DNA from: Sporolactobacillus sp. THM19-2
GTDB lineage: Bacteria; Bacillota; Bacilli; Bacillales; Sporolactobacillaceae
Direction of reading: 5' to 3'
Length of the DNA stretch: 35,643 bases
Assembly: GCF_004153195.1 (NCBI RefSeq)
Contig: NZ_SEMC01000024.1
Span: 1-35,643 of the forward strand
Part shown: in pieces, positions 16,127 through 24,779 of the stretch
Numbering within the stretch: position 1 is the stretch's first letter
How the letters are laid out: every line of letters starts with the position of its first letter
Position numbers and translations under genes: made by a program
Notes under the pieces: generated by a model
The model's database searches: none
What the model was told of the DNA's origin: nothing
What the model saw: the letters and a program-made list of their open reading frames with translations, nothing else

Positions 16127-16170
16127 AAAAACCATTGTAACGGAGAGCTCTCCCGGTACAATGGTTTTTT
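16127..16170. terminator. Bidirectional terminator between dctA and the LacI gene
   Basis: AAAACCATTGTA and TACAATGGTTTT pair, with an inner GGAGAG/CTCTCC stem. A- and T-runs flank it so that it works for both converging genes. Confidence 0.9.
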
Positions 16171-16179
16171 AGTGCGCCC

Positions 16180-17175
16180 CTAACTCCGCGGTGCAGTGAC
16201 ACTGCCGCCCGGCAGGATATCAATAGATGTAAATGCGGATTCAATGCCGGCGTGATCCATAAGCCTCTGAACACCCCGCCGTCCCATCTCATAAAAAGCC
16301 TGGCGGATTGCAGTGAGCTCAGGCCGTACGATGTGACATAAGGAGGTCCCGTCAATGCCAAGAACGGATAATTGATCGGGAACCGCCATACCTAAATCCA
16401 GGGCCGTATTCATGACGCCGATAGCAACCAGGTCGCTTGCCCCGATAATTGCGGTAAGTTCTGTCCCTCTACCCCAGGCCTTCATGGCGCGTATGCCGTC
16501 CTGATAGCTCCACCTGCCGGACTTGATCCACTCGTTTTGCCAGTCCAGGCCCGCTTTCTGAAAGGCATACTGGTAACCCTGAAAGCGTAAATCACCGACA
16601 TAAGTGCCCAGGTTCAGGCCGGCAAAGCCAATTTTAACATGCCCCCGTTTCAGTAAATAGTCCGTTGCCTGATAGCCGATATCAAAATCATTAGATGAAA
16701 TAAACGGGAGATCTTTCCTGCCCAGGGCCGTGGCTAAAAAAATGAAAGGGATATGACTGGCATGCAGGAGACGGGTATTGTCTTCTCCGGGGACAATGGC
16801 AAGTAATAGGATGGCACGTACGCCGCGTTCAATAACCGTCTTAATGGCCCGATGCTGCCGGCCCTGATCACTTTCTCCTGCATAAACGATCATGACGCTC
16901 AAATTTTTGTCTAAAGCAACCTGATGGATCCCCTGAATGATTTCCTCTGAAAAATTCGTCCGGGTTTCAGAGACAATGACCGCCAGCACATTGCTTTTCC
17001 GTGTGACCAGCTCTCTTGCTGCAGTATTTTTCTGATAACCCATCTGAACCGCAATTCGGCAAACCCGTTTCACGGTTTTTGAAGCATAGTTATCGGTCTT
17101 ACCCGCCAAAATACGTGAAACGGTGGATGGGGAAACTTTGGCCGTTTCCGCGATATCTTTAATGGTCACACGCAT
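16180..17175 (-). CDS. LacI-family transcriptional regulator of the alpha-glucoside locus
   Basis: The 331-residue protein begins with a LacI helix-turn-helix (VTIKDIAETAKVSPSTVSRILAG, residues 3-25), a hinge near AARELVTRKSN (52-62), and a periplasmic-binding-protein-like effector domain (LAVIVSETRTNFSEEIIQGI...GFAGLNLGTYVGDLRFQGYQYAF...ELTAIIGASDLVAIGVMNTA...LSVLGIDGT). It is divergent from the permease-glucosidase genes, with two CG-centred operators in the gap; repression relieved by a maltose- or isomaltose-like sugar is the natural reading. A minus-strand promoter TTGTCT-N17-TATTAT lies downstream of the operators, so self-repression is weaker or absent. The ATG is at 17173-17175. Confidence 0.92.
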   Translation of the reverse strand: MRVTIKDIAETAKVSPSTVSRILAGKTDNYASKTVKRVCRIAVQMGYQKNTAARELVTRKSNVLAVIVSETRTNFSEEIIQGIHQVALDKNLSVMIVYAGESDQGRQHRAIKTVIERGVRAILLLAIVPGEDNTRLLHASHIPFIFLATALGRKDLPFISSNDFDIGYQATDYLLKRGHVKIGFAGLNLGTYVGDLRFQGYQYAFQKAGLDWQNEWIKSGRWSYQDGIRAMKAWGRGTELTAIIGASDLVAIGVMNTALDLGMAVPDQLSVLGIDGTSLCHIVRPELTAIRQAFYEMGRRGVQRLMDHAGIESAFTSIDILPGGSVTAPRS

Positions 17176-17274
17176 AGAAATTACCTCTCTTCATATGGGC
17201 CGTACGATGACAAGAATACCTTTATTTAAATAATAAGTCATGCAAGTAAATTAGACAATAAAAAGCCTTAACTA

Positions 17275-17334
17275 TGCAAACGTTTGTAATATTGATGTAT
17301 AGGTATTGCAAACGTTTGCTTTTAGTGCTATATT
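17275..17334 (+). promoter_or_regulatory. Twin LacI-type operators and the permease promoter
   Basis: TGCAAACGTTTGTA (17275-17288) and TTGCAAACGTTTGC (17306-17319) have centres 32 bp apart, about three helical turns. The promoter TTGCAA (17306-17311), 17-bp spacer, TATATT (17329-17334) has its -35 inside the second operator. Each operator misses the CcpA cre consensus by one base, so CcpA cross-binding is possible. Confidence 0.8.
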
Positions 17335-17423
17335 TCTAATTGTAAGCGATTCCTTTAAGGATCATACAGAACCTGTTTTGAATAGATTCTTTACTTTAAC
17401 ACATCAAGAGGAGGTATATGACC

Positions 17424-18803
17424 ATGGATACACACAGCAGATCCAATTCTTTACCGCGGCTGTCCCTGATGACCATATTTGCGATGACTTTTGGATTTTT
17501 TGGTGTCAATATGGCTTTTTCACTGCAATTCTCACAGATGGGACGGATTTTTCAGACAATCGGGGCGGATCCCACCAAGTTGGGTTATTTTTTTATTTTA
17601 CCCCCACTGGCAGGCATGATTGTTCAGCCATTAGTCGGAAAATATTCAGACCAGACCTGGTCCAATAGATTGGGCCGGCGGATGCCCTATCTGCTGATTG
17701 CCGCACCAGTTGCTGCGCTGGTCATGATCCTTTTGCCAAATTCCGGGTCATTAGGGTTTGGTTATGCTTCATTTGCTGCGTTGCTGTTTGGTGCAGTCGC
17801 CATTCTGTTTATGGATTTGTCAAGCAACGTTTGCATGCAGCCGTTCAAAATGATTATCGGGGATATGGTGAATGAAAAACAGAAGGATCTCGCCTGGTCA
17901 TGGCAACAATCCTTCAGTAACCTGGGCGGCGTTATTGCAACGATTATTCCATTTGTCCTGACGGTATTTGGTGTTGCCAATACAGCGCCGCGCGGTGAAG
18001 TTCCGCTATCTGTCCGGCTGGCGTTTTATATTGGTGCCGGCGTGTTGCTGTTGACCTCGCTTTATACGGTTATTTCAGTGAAGGAGTACGATCCGAAAAC
18101 CTATGCCACTTATCACCACATCAAGCCCAATGCGCATAAAGACAGTCCTTCGCTTTGGCATCTGGTCAGGAACGCACCGCGGGCATTCTGGGAAGTATCA
18201 CTTGTGCAGTTATTTGACTGGTTTGCCTTCCAATATCTCTGGACTTACGCGACGGGAGCCATTGCCCAAAATGTATGGGGCACGACTGATCCCACATCTG
18301 CCGGTTATCAGGCCGCCGGAAACTGGTATGGCGTTCTCACTTGTGTTTCGTCATTGGCTGCAGTAGCATGGGGCTTTTTAGTTCTTTCCCATACCAGTCA
18401 GTTTAAGCGGAAATTCTGGCTGCGGGTCGGCCTGCTCAGTGGTGCGGCCGGCTTTATCCTGGTCTTTTTCACGCACAATCAATATCTTATGATTCTGCCG
18501 TTCTGTCTGATCGGCGTTAGCTATCTGACGATGCAGACAGAGGCGTTCTCCATCTTTACTTCGTCATTAAATGGCAAAAATGAAGGCGCCTACATGGGGC
18601 TGTTCAACTGCGGGATCTGTCTGCCGCAAATTATTGCTTCGGTAGCCAGCTTTGCCTTCTTCCCGCTGATTGGAAAATCAATGCCGGGAATGATCCTGAT
18701 CGCCGGTATTGCCATGCTGCTTGGGGTCGTGGCGGTTTCTGCCATTCATGAAGACAAGCCGCAGTCGAGTACCGTTGTTAAGAAAAATTATGCAGATGCT
18801 TAA
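17424..18803 (+). CDS. MFS sugar permease (SLC45/GPH-like), probable alpha-glucoside:H+ symporter
   Basis: A twelve-helix permease of about 459 residues. The first half has FFGVNMAFSLQFSQMGRIFQTIGADP and GMIVQPLVGKYSDQTWSNRLGRRMPYLL, the loop 2-3 GxxSDxxxxRxGRR signature seen in sucrose/maltose carriers of the SLC45-like group; PFKMIIGDMVNEKQKDLAWSWQQSFSNLGG follows. I prefer the ATG at 17424, 9 bases after GAGGAGG, over the one at 17418, which is only 3 bases away. It is followed after 32 bp by a GH13 glucosidase gene and preceded by LacI operators, which points to uptake of maltose, isomaltose or sucrose for cytoplasmic cleavage. The precise sugar cannot be read from sequence. Confidence 0.88.
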   Translation: MDTHSRSNSLPRLSLMTIFAMTFGFFGVNMAFSLQFSQMGRIFQTIGADPTKLGYFFILPPLAGMIVQPLVGKYSDQTWSNRLGRRMPYLLIAAPVAALVMILLPNSGSLGFGYASFAALLFGAVAILFMDLSSNVCMQPFKMIIGDMVNEKQKDLAWSWQQSFSNLGGVIATIIPFVLTVFGVANTAPRGEVPLSVRLAFYIGAGVLLLTSLYTVISVKEYDPKTYATYHHIKPNAHKDSPSLWHLVRNAPRAFWEVSLVQLFDWFAFQYLWTYATGAIAQNVWGTTDPTSAGYQAAGNWYGVLTCVSSLAAVAWGFLVLSHTSQFKRKFWLRVGLLSGAAGFILVFFTHNQYLMILPFCLIGVSYLTMQTEAFSIFTSSLNGKNEGAYMGLFNCGICLPQIIASVASFAFFPLIGKSMPGMILIAGIAMLLGVVAVSAIHEDKPQSSTVVKKNYADA

Positions 18804-18835
18804 AAAAATCTAATAAGAAAAAGGAGTCTTATGTT

Positions 18836-20521
18836 ATGGAGAAACAAAACTGGTGGCAGAGGGCAGTTGTCTATCAAGTCTATCCCCGCAGCTTTCAAGA
18901 CAGTAATGGTGACGGTATCGGTGATCTGGGCGGTGTGATCAAACGGTTGCCGTACATTAAAAAACTGGGTGCAGATGTGATCTGGCTGAATCCGATTTAC
19001 AAGTCTCCGGACAAAGATAATGGTTATGACATCAGTGATTATCGTGATATTCAACCCAAATTTGGTGATATGCAGACTTTCGACACGCTGGTTGCTAAAG
19101 CGCATGAATCAGGGATAAAAATTCTGATGGATCTGGTTGTCAATCATACCTCTGATCAGCATGAGTGGTTTAAAGCGAGCCGAAAATCGAAGGATAATCC
19201 GTACCGGGATTTTTACATTTGGCGTGACGGCAAGAAGGGTAAAGCACCGAATAACTGGGGATCTTATTTTGGCGGTTCAACCTGGAAATATGATGAACAG
19301 ACCGGGCAGTATTATCTTCACCTCTTTGCTGAAGGACAGCCTGATCTGAACTGGGAAAACCCCCGCATGCGTGAACAAGTCTGGGAACTGATGCGTTTCT
19401 GGCTGGATAAGGGTGTCGATGGTTTCCGGATGGATGTGATCAACTTTATCTCGAAGCCGGAGGGCCTGCCGGATGCACCTAATCCTGAACATGCGCTGTA
19501 CGGCAATGTCGAACCGCTGGTGGCGGATGGGGCGAAACTGAACGACTATTTAAAAGAAATGCATGACAAAGTCCTTGCCCGTTACAACGTCATGAGCGTC
19601 GGGGAGATGCCGAGTTCCAAACCTGAAGATGCGGTGCAGTACACCGGGCTTGACGCCGGTGAGTTAAACATGGTCTTTCAGTTTGATCATGTGACATTGG
19701 CGGCTAATCCTGATCCGCGTCTTGGGAAATGGAATGATCAGCCTGTGAAGCTGACCGACCTTAAAGCTTCCTTATCCCGCTGGCAGTATGCACTGGACGG
19801 CAAAGGCTGGAACAGTTTATACTGGAACAATCATGACCAGCCACGGGCCGTCTCACGATTTGGAAATGACACCCCGGAATACCGCGTGCGTTCCGCCAAG
19901 ATGCTGGGTACGACACTTCATATGATGCAGGGTACGCCCTACATTTATCAAGGCGAAGAGCTGGGTATGACCAATTCCCATTTCACGGATTTGTCCCAGT
20001 ATGAGGACATTGAATCGCTCGCTGCGTATCATCAGCTGGTCGACCAGGAACGCCTGGTGGACCATGATACCATGATGCGTTACCTGGCGACTAAGTCACG
20101 GGATAATGCCCGCACGCCGATGCAGTGGGATCGTTCACAAAATGCCGGTTTCACGGATGGCGAGCCCTGGCTGTCCGTAAATGCGAATCACGAGAAGATC
20201 AATGCCCAGGATGAACTGAAAGATACGGACTCCGTTTTCTATTACTATCAAAAATTAATTCAGCTGCGCCATCACAGTGACTTGATTGTCTATGGTGACT
20301 ATCAGGAGCTTGATCCGGATGACAATGAAGTGTTTGCCTATCAGCGCCACTATAAGGGGGAAAAATTGCTTGTGATCAGTAATTTTACCGATCATGAACT
20401 TTCCCGTGACTATGGGCAGGCAGCGGCACAGAAGAAACTGATCGGCAATTATGACGATGACCTGGGCGTCACGCTCCGGCCTTATGAAACGAAAGTTTAT
20501 CAGTTTGATGCAGGAAGGTAA
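18836..20521 (+). CDS. GH13 alpha-glucosidase / oligo-1,6-glucosidase
   Basis: The 561-residue enzyme has all four GH13 regions: MDLVVNHTS (region I, residues 98-106), GFRMDVIN with nucleophile D200, VGEMP with acid/base E257, and NNHDQPR with transition-state D334. QPDLNWENP marks the oligo-1,6-glucosidase subfamily. Residue 201, next to the nucleophile, is valine; in this subfamily valine goes with alpha-1,6 linkages and Ala/Thr with alpha-1,4, so isomaltose-type substrates are favoured. No signal peptide: cytoplasmic. AAAGGAG lies 9 bases before the ATG. It is the second gene of the LacI-controlled operon and ends at a strong terminator. Confidence 0.94.
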   Translation: MEKQNWWQRAVVYQVYPRSFQDSNGDGIGDLGGVIKRLPYIKKLGADVIWLNPIYKSPDKDNGYDISDYRDIQPKFGDMQTFDTLVAKAHESGIKILMDLVVNHTSDQHEWFKASRKSKDNPYRDFYIWRDGKKGKAPNNWGSYFGGSTWKYDEQTGQYYLHLFAEGQPDLNWENPRMREQVWELMRFWLDKGVDGFRMDVINFISKPEGLPDAPNPEHALYGNVEPLVADGAKLNDYLKEMHDKVLARYNVMSVGEMPSSKPEDAVQYTGLDAGELNMVFQFDHVTLAANPDPRLGKWNDQPVKLTDLKASLSRWQYALDGKGWNSLYWNNHDQPRAVSRFGNDTPEYRVRSAKMLGTTLHMMQGTPYIYQGEELGMTNSHFTDLSQYEDIESLAAYHQLVDQERLVDHDTMMRYLATKSRDNARTPMQWDRSQNAGFTDGEPWLSVNANHEKINAQDELKDTDSVFYYYQKLIQLRHHSDLIVYGDYQELDPDDNEVFAYQRHYKGEKLLVISNFTDHELSRDYGQAAAQKKLIGNYDDDLGVTLRPYETKVYQFDAGR

Positions 20522-20549
20522 GTTTTAAAAAACGGGATATGGAATTCAG

Positions 20550-20582
20550 TGTCTGCACGGCCATACCGTGCAGACATTTTTT
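20550..20582 (+). terminator. Terminator of the glucosidase operon
   Basis: TGTCTGCACGG, loop CCATA, CCGTGCAGACA (perfect 11-bp stem), then six T. Confidence 0.95.
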
Positions 20583-20601
20583 CGGTACGTCCCGGCAGAC
20601 T

Positions 20602-20629
20602 TTGAGCCGCTGCTCGAGAATGGTAAAAT
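20602..20629 (+). promoter_or_regulatory. Candidate ypuA promoter
   Basis: TTGAGC (20602-20607), 16-bp spacer, TAAAAT (20624-20629), about 110 bp ahead of the ypuA start. Nothing else was recognised in 20583-20741. Confidence 0.45.
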
Positions 20630-20741
20630 GAATCTATCCTCCGCATCCGGCTCGTTTCATGACGTGCAATTAATCCGGGCTTGCGGCGAATAGAATAGGT
20701 GATTTAAAAGTTTGCAGGGGATCAACCGGAGGGAAAAGGCT

Positions 20742-21635
20742 ATGAAAAAACTTCTCGTGATGGCGTTAACTGCCATGATTGTCATCAGTGCATTCGGACC
20801 GGCGCAGGCGTTTGCCGACAGCGCGCCGGGCGACGTCATCGTCACGCTTGGCGCAAATCTGACACCTGATCAGCGAAAAGCGATGCTCAGCGAAATGGAT
20901 ATTGATCAGAATTCGGCACAGATTGTGGAAGTCACCAACAGTGAGGAGCACAAGTATCTCGACAAGTATCTCTCGCCGTCTCAGATCGGAACCCGTGCCA
21001 TCAGTTCGTCGAAAATTACTTTGGGCAAACAGGGTTCAGGCTTGAGTGCAAGGACGCATAACATTACCTATGTCACGAAAGACATGTACATCAATGCGCT
21101 GGCAACGGCTGGTGTGAAAGATGCAGATGTATATATCACAGCACCCTTTCCTGTTTCGGGGACCGCTGCGCTGACCGGAATGATCAAAGCGTATGAAGTG
21201 AAGACCGGGGAAGTGATCCCGGAAAAGCAGAAACAGGTGGCCAACGAGGAAGTCGTCGTCACTTCTGAAATCGGTAATAAAGACGGGGTCGGCAAGCAGA
21301 AGGCAGCGGAACTGGTGACAGAGATCAAGGATCAGATGGCGAAAAACACGCCGGATTCCCGCGCGGATGTCGAACAGATTGTCCGCGATTCCGTAAACCA
21401 GGTCAATGTGAACCTGAATGATGCAGATATCCAGAAGCTGATTGATCTGTTTGATAAAATGCGAACCATTCACATCGACTGGAACCAGGTAGGCGACCAG
21501 ATGCAGCAGGTCAAAGATCAGCTCAATAAAGTGGCTGGTTCAGACCAGGCTAAAGGTTTCTTCGCAGAAGTACTGACAGCCATCGGCAACTTCTTTAGTG
21601 CTATTTTTGACGCCATCGCCTCACTTTTTAAATGA
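20742..21635 (+). CDS. ypuA: DUF1002 secreted protein, YpuA family
   Basis: A 297-residue exported protein. MKKLLVMALTAMIVISAFGPAQAFA is a signal peptide with AXA-type cleavage, followed by DSAPGDVIVTLGANLTPDQRKAMLSEM, the start of the DUF1002 domain; the middle has KITLGKQGSGLSARTHNITYVTKDMYINALATAGVKDADVYITAPFPVSGTAALTG. The C-terminus (VLTAIGNFFSAIFDAIASLFK) is strongly amphipathic. The ATG at 20742 follows GGAGGG by 8 bases; an upstream in-frame TTG at 20712 has no such site. B. subtilis YpuA is of unknown biochemical function and cell-envelope-stress regulated; I infer only a surface role. Single gene with its own terminator. Confidence 0.88.
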   Translation: MKKLLVMALTAMIVISAFGPAQAFADSAPGDVIVTLGANLTPDQRKAMLSEMDIDQNSAQIVEVTNSEEHKYLDKYLSPSQIGTRAISSSKITLGKQGSGLSARTHNITYVTKDMYINALATAGVKDADVYITAPFPVSGTAALTGMIKAYEVKTGEVIPEKQKQVANEEVVVTSEIGNKDGVGKQKAAELVTEIKDQMAKNTPDSRADVEQIVRDSVNQVNVNLNDADIQKLIDLFDKMRTIHIDWNQVGDQMQQVKDQLNKVAGSDQAKGFFAEVLTAIGNFFSAIFDAIASLFK

Positions 21636-21660
21636 CGGGACAGAGATGCTCCGGGATCAG

Positions 21661-21690
21661 GCAGCTGGTTTTCTGGCTGCTTTTTTCTGC
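21661..21690 (+). terminator. Terminator of ypuA
   Basis: GCAGCTGG, loop TTTT, CTGGCTGC with two G-T pairs, then six T. Confidence 0.75.
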
Positions 21691-21780
21691 TTTTTTCATT
21701 GAGGGATCAATCATTAGAGACGGTTCAGCCTGTCATGCTATAATTTGAAAGAAGCGGCAGGGCACGGCAGGATGAAGGAT

Positions 21781-22389
21781 CTATTTTTTTCTAAGCTGGA
21801 CGAAAGTTGTGACCGCAAAGCCGATGAACAGCACGGCGCCGATCACAATGAGGTGTTCGGGGCCGAAATCAAGAAACCGGTGAATCTGGCTGCCCAGAAA
21901 ATACCCGGAAAAAATAAACAGGGAAGCCCAGATAGATGAACCGGTCAGAGCGGCTGTCAGAAAAGTAAGGAATCGTGCACGGCTGATTCCGGCAAGGTAG
22001 GGATTAATCTGCCGGATCCCGGGAATAAAGTACCCGGCGATAATGGCGAGAAAGGTATGCCTCTGGAAACGATTCCGGGCCACTTTCCATCGCTCTGGTG
22101 TCAGTCCGATATATTTACCATACCGGTTCAGGAACGGCTCACCGATATAGTAGCCGATCAGATAAGCAGTGACCATCCCTGATGCCGAACCCAGCGCCGC
22201 CATAAGAACGCAGAGCACCACACTGGGCGTGTATCCGGAAACCGGGACGCGGAGCGTAATACCGACAAAAAGCATAAAGGATTCTTCAGCTGCGGGAATA
22301 CCGATCAGACCACAGTAAAGAAAAATAAAAACCGCAAGATATCCATACGCATTAAAGAAGGCTTGTATCTGATCCATCAATCGTTTCAC
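21781..22389 (-). CDS. DedA-family membrane protein
   Basis: A 202-residue DedA/VTT-domain protein. Seen: an N-terminal helix then GIPAAEESFMLFVGI with the family's acidic glutamates, ALGSASGMVTAYLIGYYIGEPFLNRYGKYIGLTPERWKVARNRFQRHTFLAIIAGYFIPGIRQINPYLAGISRARF, and two final hydrophobic helices. The F.GYFIPGIRQ motif with its arginine is the conserved functional element. Members are polyprenyl-phosphate or phospholipid translocases needed for membrane proton-motive balance; the lipid cannot be assigned here. An extended -10 TGATATAAT lies on the minus strand near 22463. The start ATG is at 22387-22389. It stands alone and has no clear terminator. Confidence 0.88.
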   Translation of the reverse strand: MKRLMDQIQAFFNAYGYLAVFIFLYCGLIGIPAAEESFMLFVGITLRVPVSGYTPSVVLCVLMAALGSASGMVTAYLIGYYIGEPFLNRYGKYIGLTPERWKVARNRFQRHTFLAIIAGYFIPGIRQINPYLAGISRARFLTFLTAALTGSSIWASLFIFSGYFLGSQIHRFLDFGPEHLIVIGAVLFIGFAVTTFVQLRKK

Positions 22390-22539
22390 TCCAACAGCCG
22401 GGTCTGGCGTATCTCTTGCCCGGACGCACTGTTTACAGCCTGGGCATATTCGTTAATCATTATATCAGTTCAGCGAAATGAGTGATCAGTCAGGACATAG
22501 ATCGGCCAATGATGTGATACAGGAAAAAGGGGTGCGCAC

Positions 22540-23292
22540 ATGTCTGGAAAAAATAAGAAGAGTTCCCGGAAAAACGGAGATCAGGAAATGGCTTTAAGAA
22601 GGCGGAGGATCGTCCTTTTCAGCCTTGTAGTCGTTGTCGTGCTGGTCGCTGCGATCACCATCATGATCTACAAATATCTGGAGTCAAGTCAGCCCCAGGC
22701 AAAAAAAGAACCGCCAGCCTATCGAACCGAACAAACCGTTCAAATTAATTATAAAGGACAGCCACTGATCGGGAGTACTAATGCGCCGGTCAAAATCGTT
22801 GAATTTGCTGATTATCGTTGTCCTTATTGCAAGGTTTTTGAACAGGATGTGGTCTCCCAGCTTAAGAAAGAATATATCGATACTAACAAGGCAAGCTTCT
22901 ATTTTATCAACTATACCATACTTGGACCGGGCTCTGTTCTGGCAGCCAGCGCGGCTGAAGAAGTCTATCACCAGAATCCTCAGGGTTTCTGGGTATTTCA
23001 CAAAGCGCTTTATGAAGCCCAGGGTGATGAAAACGCCGATAAAGACTGGGTCACCAAAGATCTCCTGACCCGTATTGCCAAAAAAACCGTTCCTTCTCTT
23101 GACGTCAGGGCCTTCCAGAGTGCTCTGGATAACCAGACGCATAAAAAAGAAATAGCAGAGGATAATCAGCTGGCTGAAGATCTCGACGTTCCAGGCACGC
23201 CTGCTGTGTTTGTCAACGGACACTATGTTGAAGGATCACAGGATTATCTGATACTGAAACAGGCTGTGGATCATGCCCTTAAGGAGAAATAA
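22540..23292 (+). CDS. bdbD: Membrane-anchored DsbA-like thiol-disulfide oxidoreductase (BdbD type)
   Basis: Residues 1-22 are basic and cytoplasmic, 23-43 form the membrane anchor, and the rest is an extracytoplasmic thioredoxin/DsbA domain. EFADYRCPYCKVFEQDV holds the active CPYC (C94, C97), and VPGTPAVFVNG carries the cis-proline P221 opposite it. Size (250) and layout match BdbD, which introduces disulfides into exported proteins; it normally works with the quinone-linked BdbC, and no bdbC adjoins it here. AGGGGTG precedes the ATG at 22540. It could instead serve a reducing role, but the CPYC motif and helical insert favour oxidase. Confidence 0.88.
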   Translation: MSGKNKKSSRKNGDQEMALRRRRIVLFSLVVVVVLVAAITIMIYKYLESSQPQAKKEPPAYRTEQTVQINYKGQPLIGSTNAPVKIVEFADYRCPYCKVFEQDVVSQLKKEYIDTNKASFYFINYTILGPGSVLAASAAEEVYHQNPQGFWVFHKALYEAQGDENADKDWVTKDLLTRIAKKTVPSLDVRAFQSALDNQTHKKEIAEDNQLAEDLDVPGTPAVFVNGHYVEGSQDYLILKQAVDHALKEK

Positions 23293-23398
23293 CGCCGGAG
23301 AAAATAAAGGCGGCTGTCCTGTCATCTGATTGTAAAGTATTGAGCATGCTCACCTGTCATAGAAGTAGATAGAAAACAACAGACAGGAGGAGTCACCT

Positions 23399-24337
23399 AT
23401 GTATACCGGAAATGCTCTGGCAAAAAGTGCGGCGGTTGCGGCCACGGTTGGTTCTTCAATTTTCATGGTCCCTCAGGTCACCTCCGGACAAGTTGCTCCA
23501 GAAGATCTCTACAGACCGGAACGTGACGAAATTTATACGATCCAATCTTTGCTGAAAGCCATCGGTCACTATCCGCCCTCGGGCAGAATCGCATTTTTTT
23601 CCGGGAAGAAGGTCAGACATCTGCAGCTTCTGAGCGGGATGACAGAAAGCGGATGGTCGGATGTGCAGACCAGGCAGGCTTTTGATGCGGTCATAGGGAA
23701 GGTTCGTCCGCTTCGGTCAGGCTCAGCAGGGCAGGAAGTCCTTTCTCTTCAGAAGATGCTGAAAAAACTCGGCTATTATGAGGGAAAAGTAGACGGAATA
23801 TATGGCCGCGGCACCGGACTGGGTGTTTCCGTACTGCAAAAGAAAACGGGAATTACCGTCGACGGGGTCACCGGACCTGAAACATGGAAAAGTATAGAAA
23901 ACCTGCTGATCCGGCAGAAAAAAGGGGAAAACGTCCGGCCGGATCAGCAGGTATTCAAAGAGCTGAAGAGAGGAACATCGAAAAAAACGGGGAAGTCCTC
24001 ACCCACTGGTAAAGTTGAAAAAAAGGAACGGGAGAAAGTCACCATCATCAGGGAATTTTATGCGAACAGCACAGCCTATACCGCCTTTTGCAGCGGGTGC
24101 TCCGGAACAACGGCAACAGGTATTAATCTGCGGGCAAACCCCAATGCAAAGGTTGTAGCAGTTGACCCGGCGGTGATTCCGCTCGGCACAAAGCTGTATG
24201 TAGAAGGCTACGGTCATGCCGTAGCCGGGGACACCGGGGGAGCGATTAAGGGACGCAGGATTGACGTTTTTTTCAAGGATAATCAGACGGCGCTCCAATG
24301 GGGAAGACGGACAGTCAAAGTCAAAATACTGGAATAA
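23399..24337 (+). CDS. Secreted cell-wall protein with peptidoglycan-binding and 3D domains
   Basis: The N-terminus (MYTGNALAKSAAVAATVGSSIFMVPQVTSG) is a Sec signal. A PG_binding_1 domain lies at about 103-170 (LRSGSAGQEVLSLQKMLKKLGYYEGKVDGIYGRGTGLGVSVLQ...VDGVTGPETW). A lysine-rich linker leads to a C-terminal 3D domain (about 222-312): FYANSTAYTAFCSGCSGTTATGINL, VAVDPAVIPLGTKLYVEGYG, AGDTGGAIKGRRIDVFF, with the three aspartates that name it. Such proteins (YocH, YuiC/Sps class) are wall lytic transglycosylases or muralytic enzymes. The ATG at 23399 follows AGGAGGAG. The upstream region carries TGAGCATGCTCA (23341-23352), a 12-bp palindrome. Confidence 0.88.
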   Translation: MYTGNALAKSAAVAATVGSSIFMVPQVTSGQVAPEDLYRPERDEIYTIQSLLKAIGHYPPSGRIAFFSGKKVRHLQLLSGMTESGWSDVQTRQAFDAVIGKVRPLRSGSAGQEVLSLQKMLKKLGYYEGKVDGIYGRGTGLGVSVLQKKTGITVDGVTGPETWKSIENLLIRQKKGENVRPDQQVFKELKRGTSKKTGKSSPTGKVEKKEREKVTIIREFYANSTAYTAFCSGCSGTTATGINLRANPNAKVVAVDPAVIPLGTKLYVEGYGHAVAGDTGGAIKGRRIDVFFKDNQTALQWGRRTVKVKILE

Positions 24338-24488
24338 TCTCTGCCGACTTCCGGCTGCATTGATCCCCTGACGCTCATGTGGCACCCGCACAGGCCAGCA
24401 CCGTTTTTACGATCTTGAGTCTGTCGCGCTTCTATGTTACGATGCGAGTATAATACGGTGAGTAAGAATGGGAAAAGAAGGTCTGGCC

Positions 24489-24779
24489 ATGAATGTCCAT
24501 AATATGATGGAAGAGGCTGTTCAGGATCTGCTGGACAGTCAGTGGCAGTATCTTAATCTGTCCTGCCATTGTGATGAATGCCGGGCGGATGTTCTGGCTT
24601 TAAGTCTGAACCGGCTGAAACCGCACTATGTCCGGCAGCGGACAGGACTGATGTACACCAAAGCGGGTCTGATGACCGAACAGTCCCGCGCAACCATACT
24701 GACAGCGATTGTTGAAAGTGCAAAAATTGTCTCCGCTTCTCCCCATCATAGTCAGACATCGGATGAACGGCATAAATAA
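24489..24779 (+). CDS. comFB: Late competence protein ComFB
   Basis: Ninety-six residues that align along B. subtilis ComFB: an N-terminal helix, then SCHCDECRADVLALSLNRLKPHYVRQ and LMYTKAGL, followed by ATILTAIVESAKIVSASPHH. CHCDEC is the metal-binding cysteine cluster. In cyanobacteria ComFB-type proteins bind cyclic dinucleotides; in Bacillus it sits in the comF operon with a helicase and is of unknown task. Here it is separate: no comFA or comFC adjoins. I prefer the ATG at 24489 (AGAAGG 7 bases before); the ATG at 24468 is the alternative. A -10 TATAAT lies near 24451. Confidence 0.88.
   Translation: MNVHNMMEEAVQDLLDSQWQYLNLSCHCDECRADVLALSLNRLKPHYVRQRTGLMYTKAGLMTEQSRATILTAIVESAKIVSASPHHSQTSDERHK

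Noticed and set aside
21745-21939. Plus-strand ORF overlapping the dedA end
   Set aside because: Polar low-complexity frame from a TTG without ribosome-binding site; most of it is the complement of dedA.
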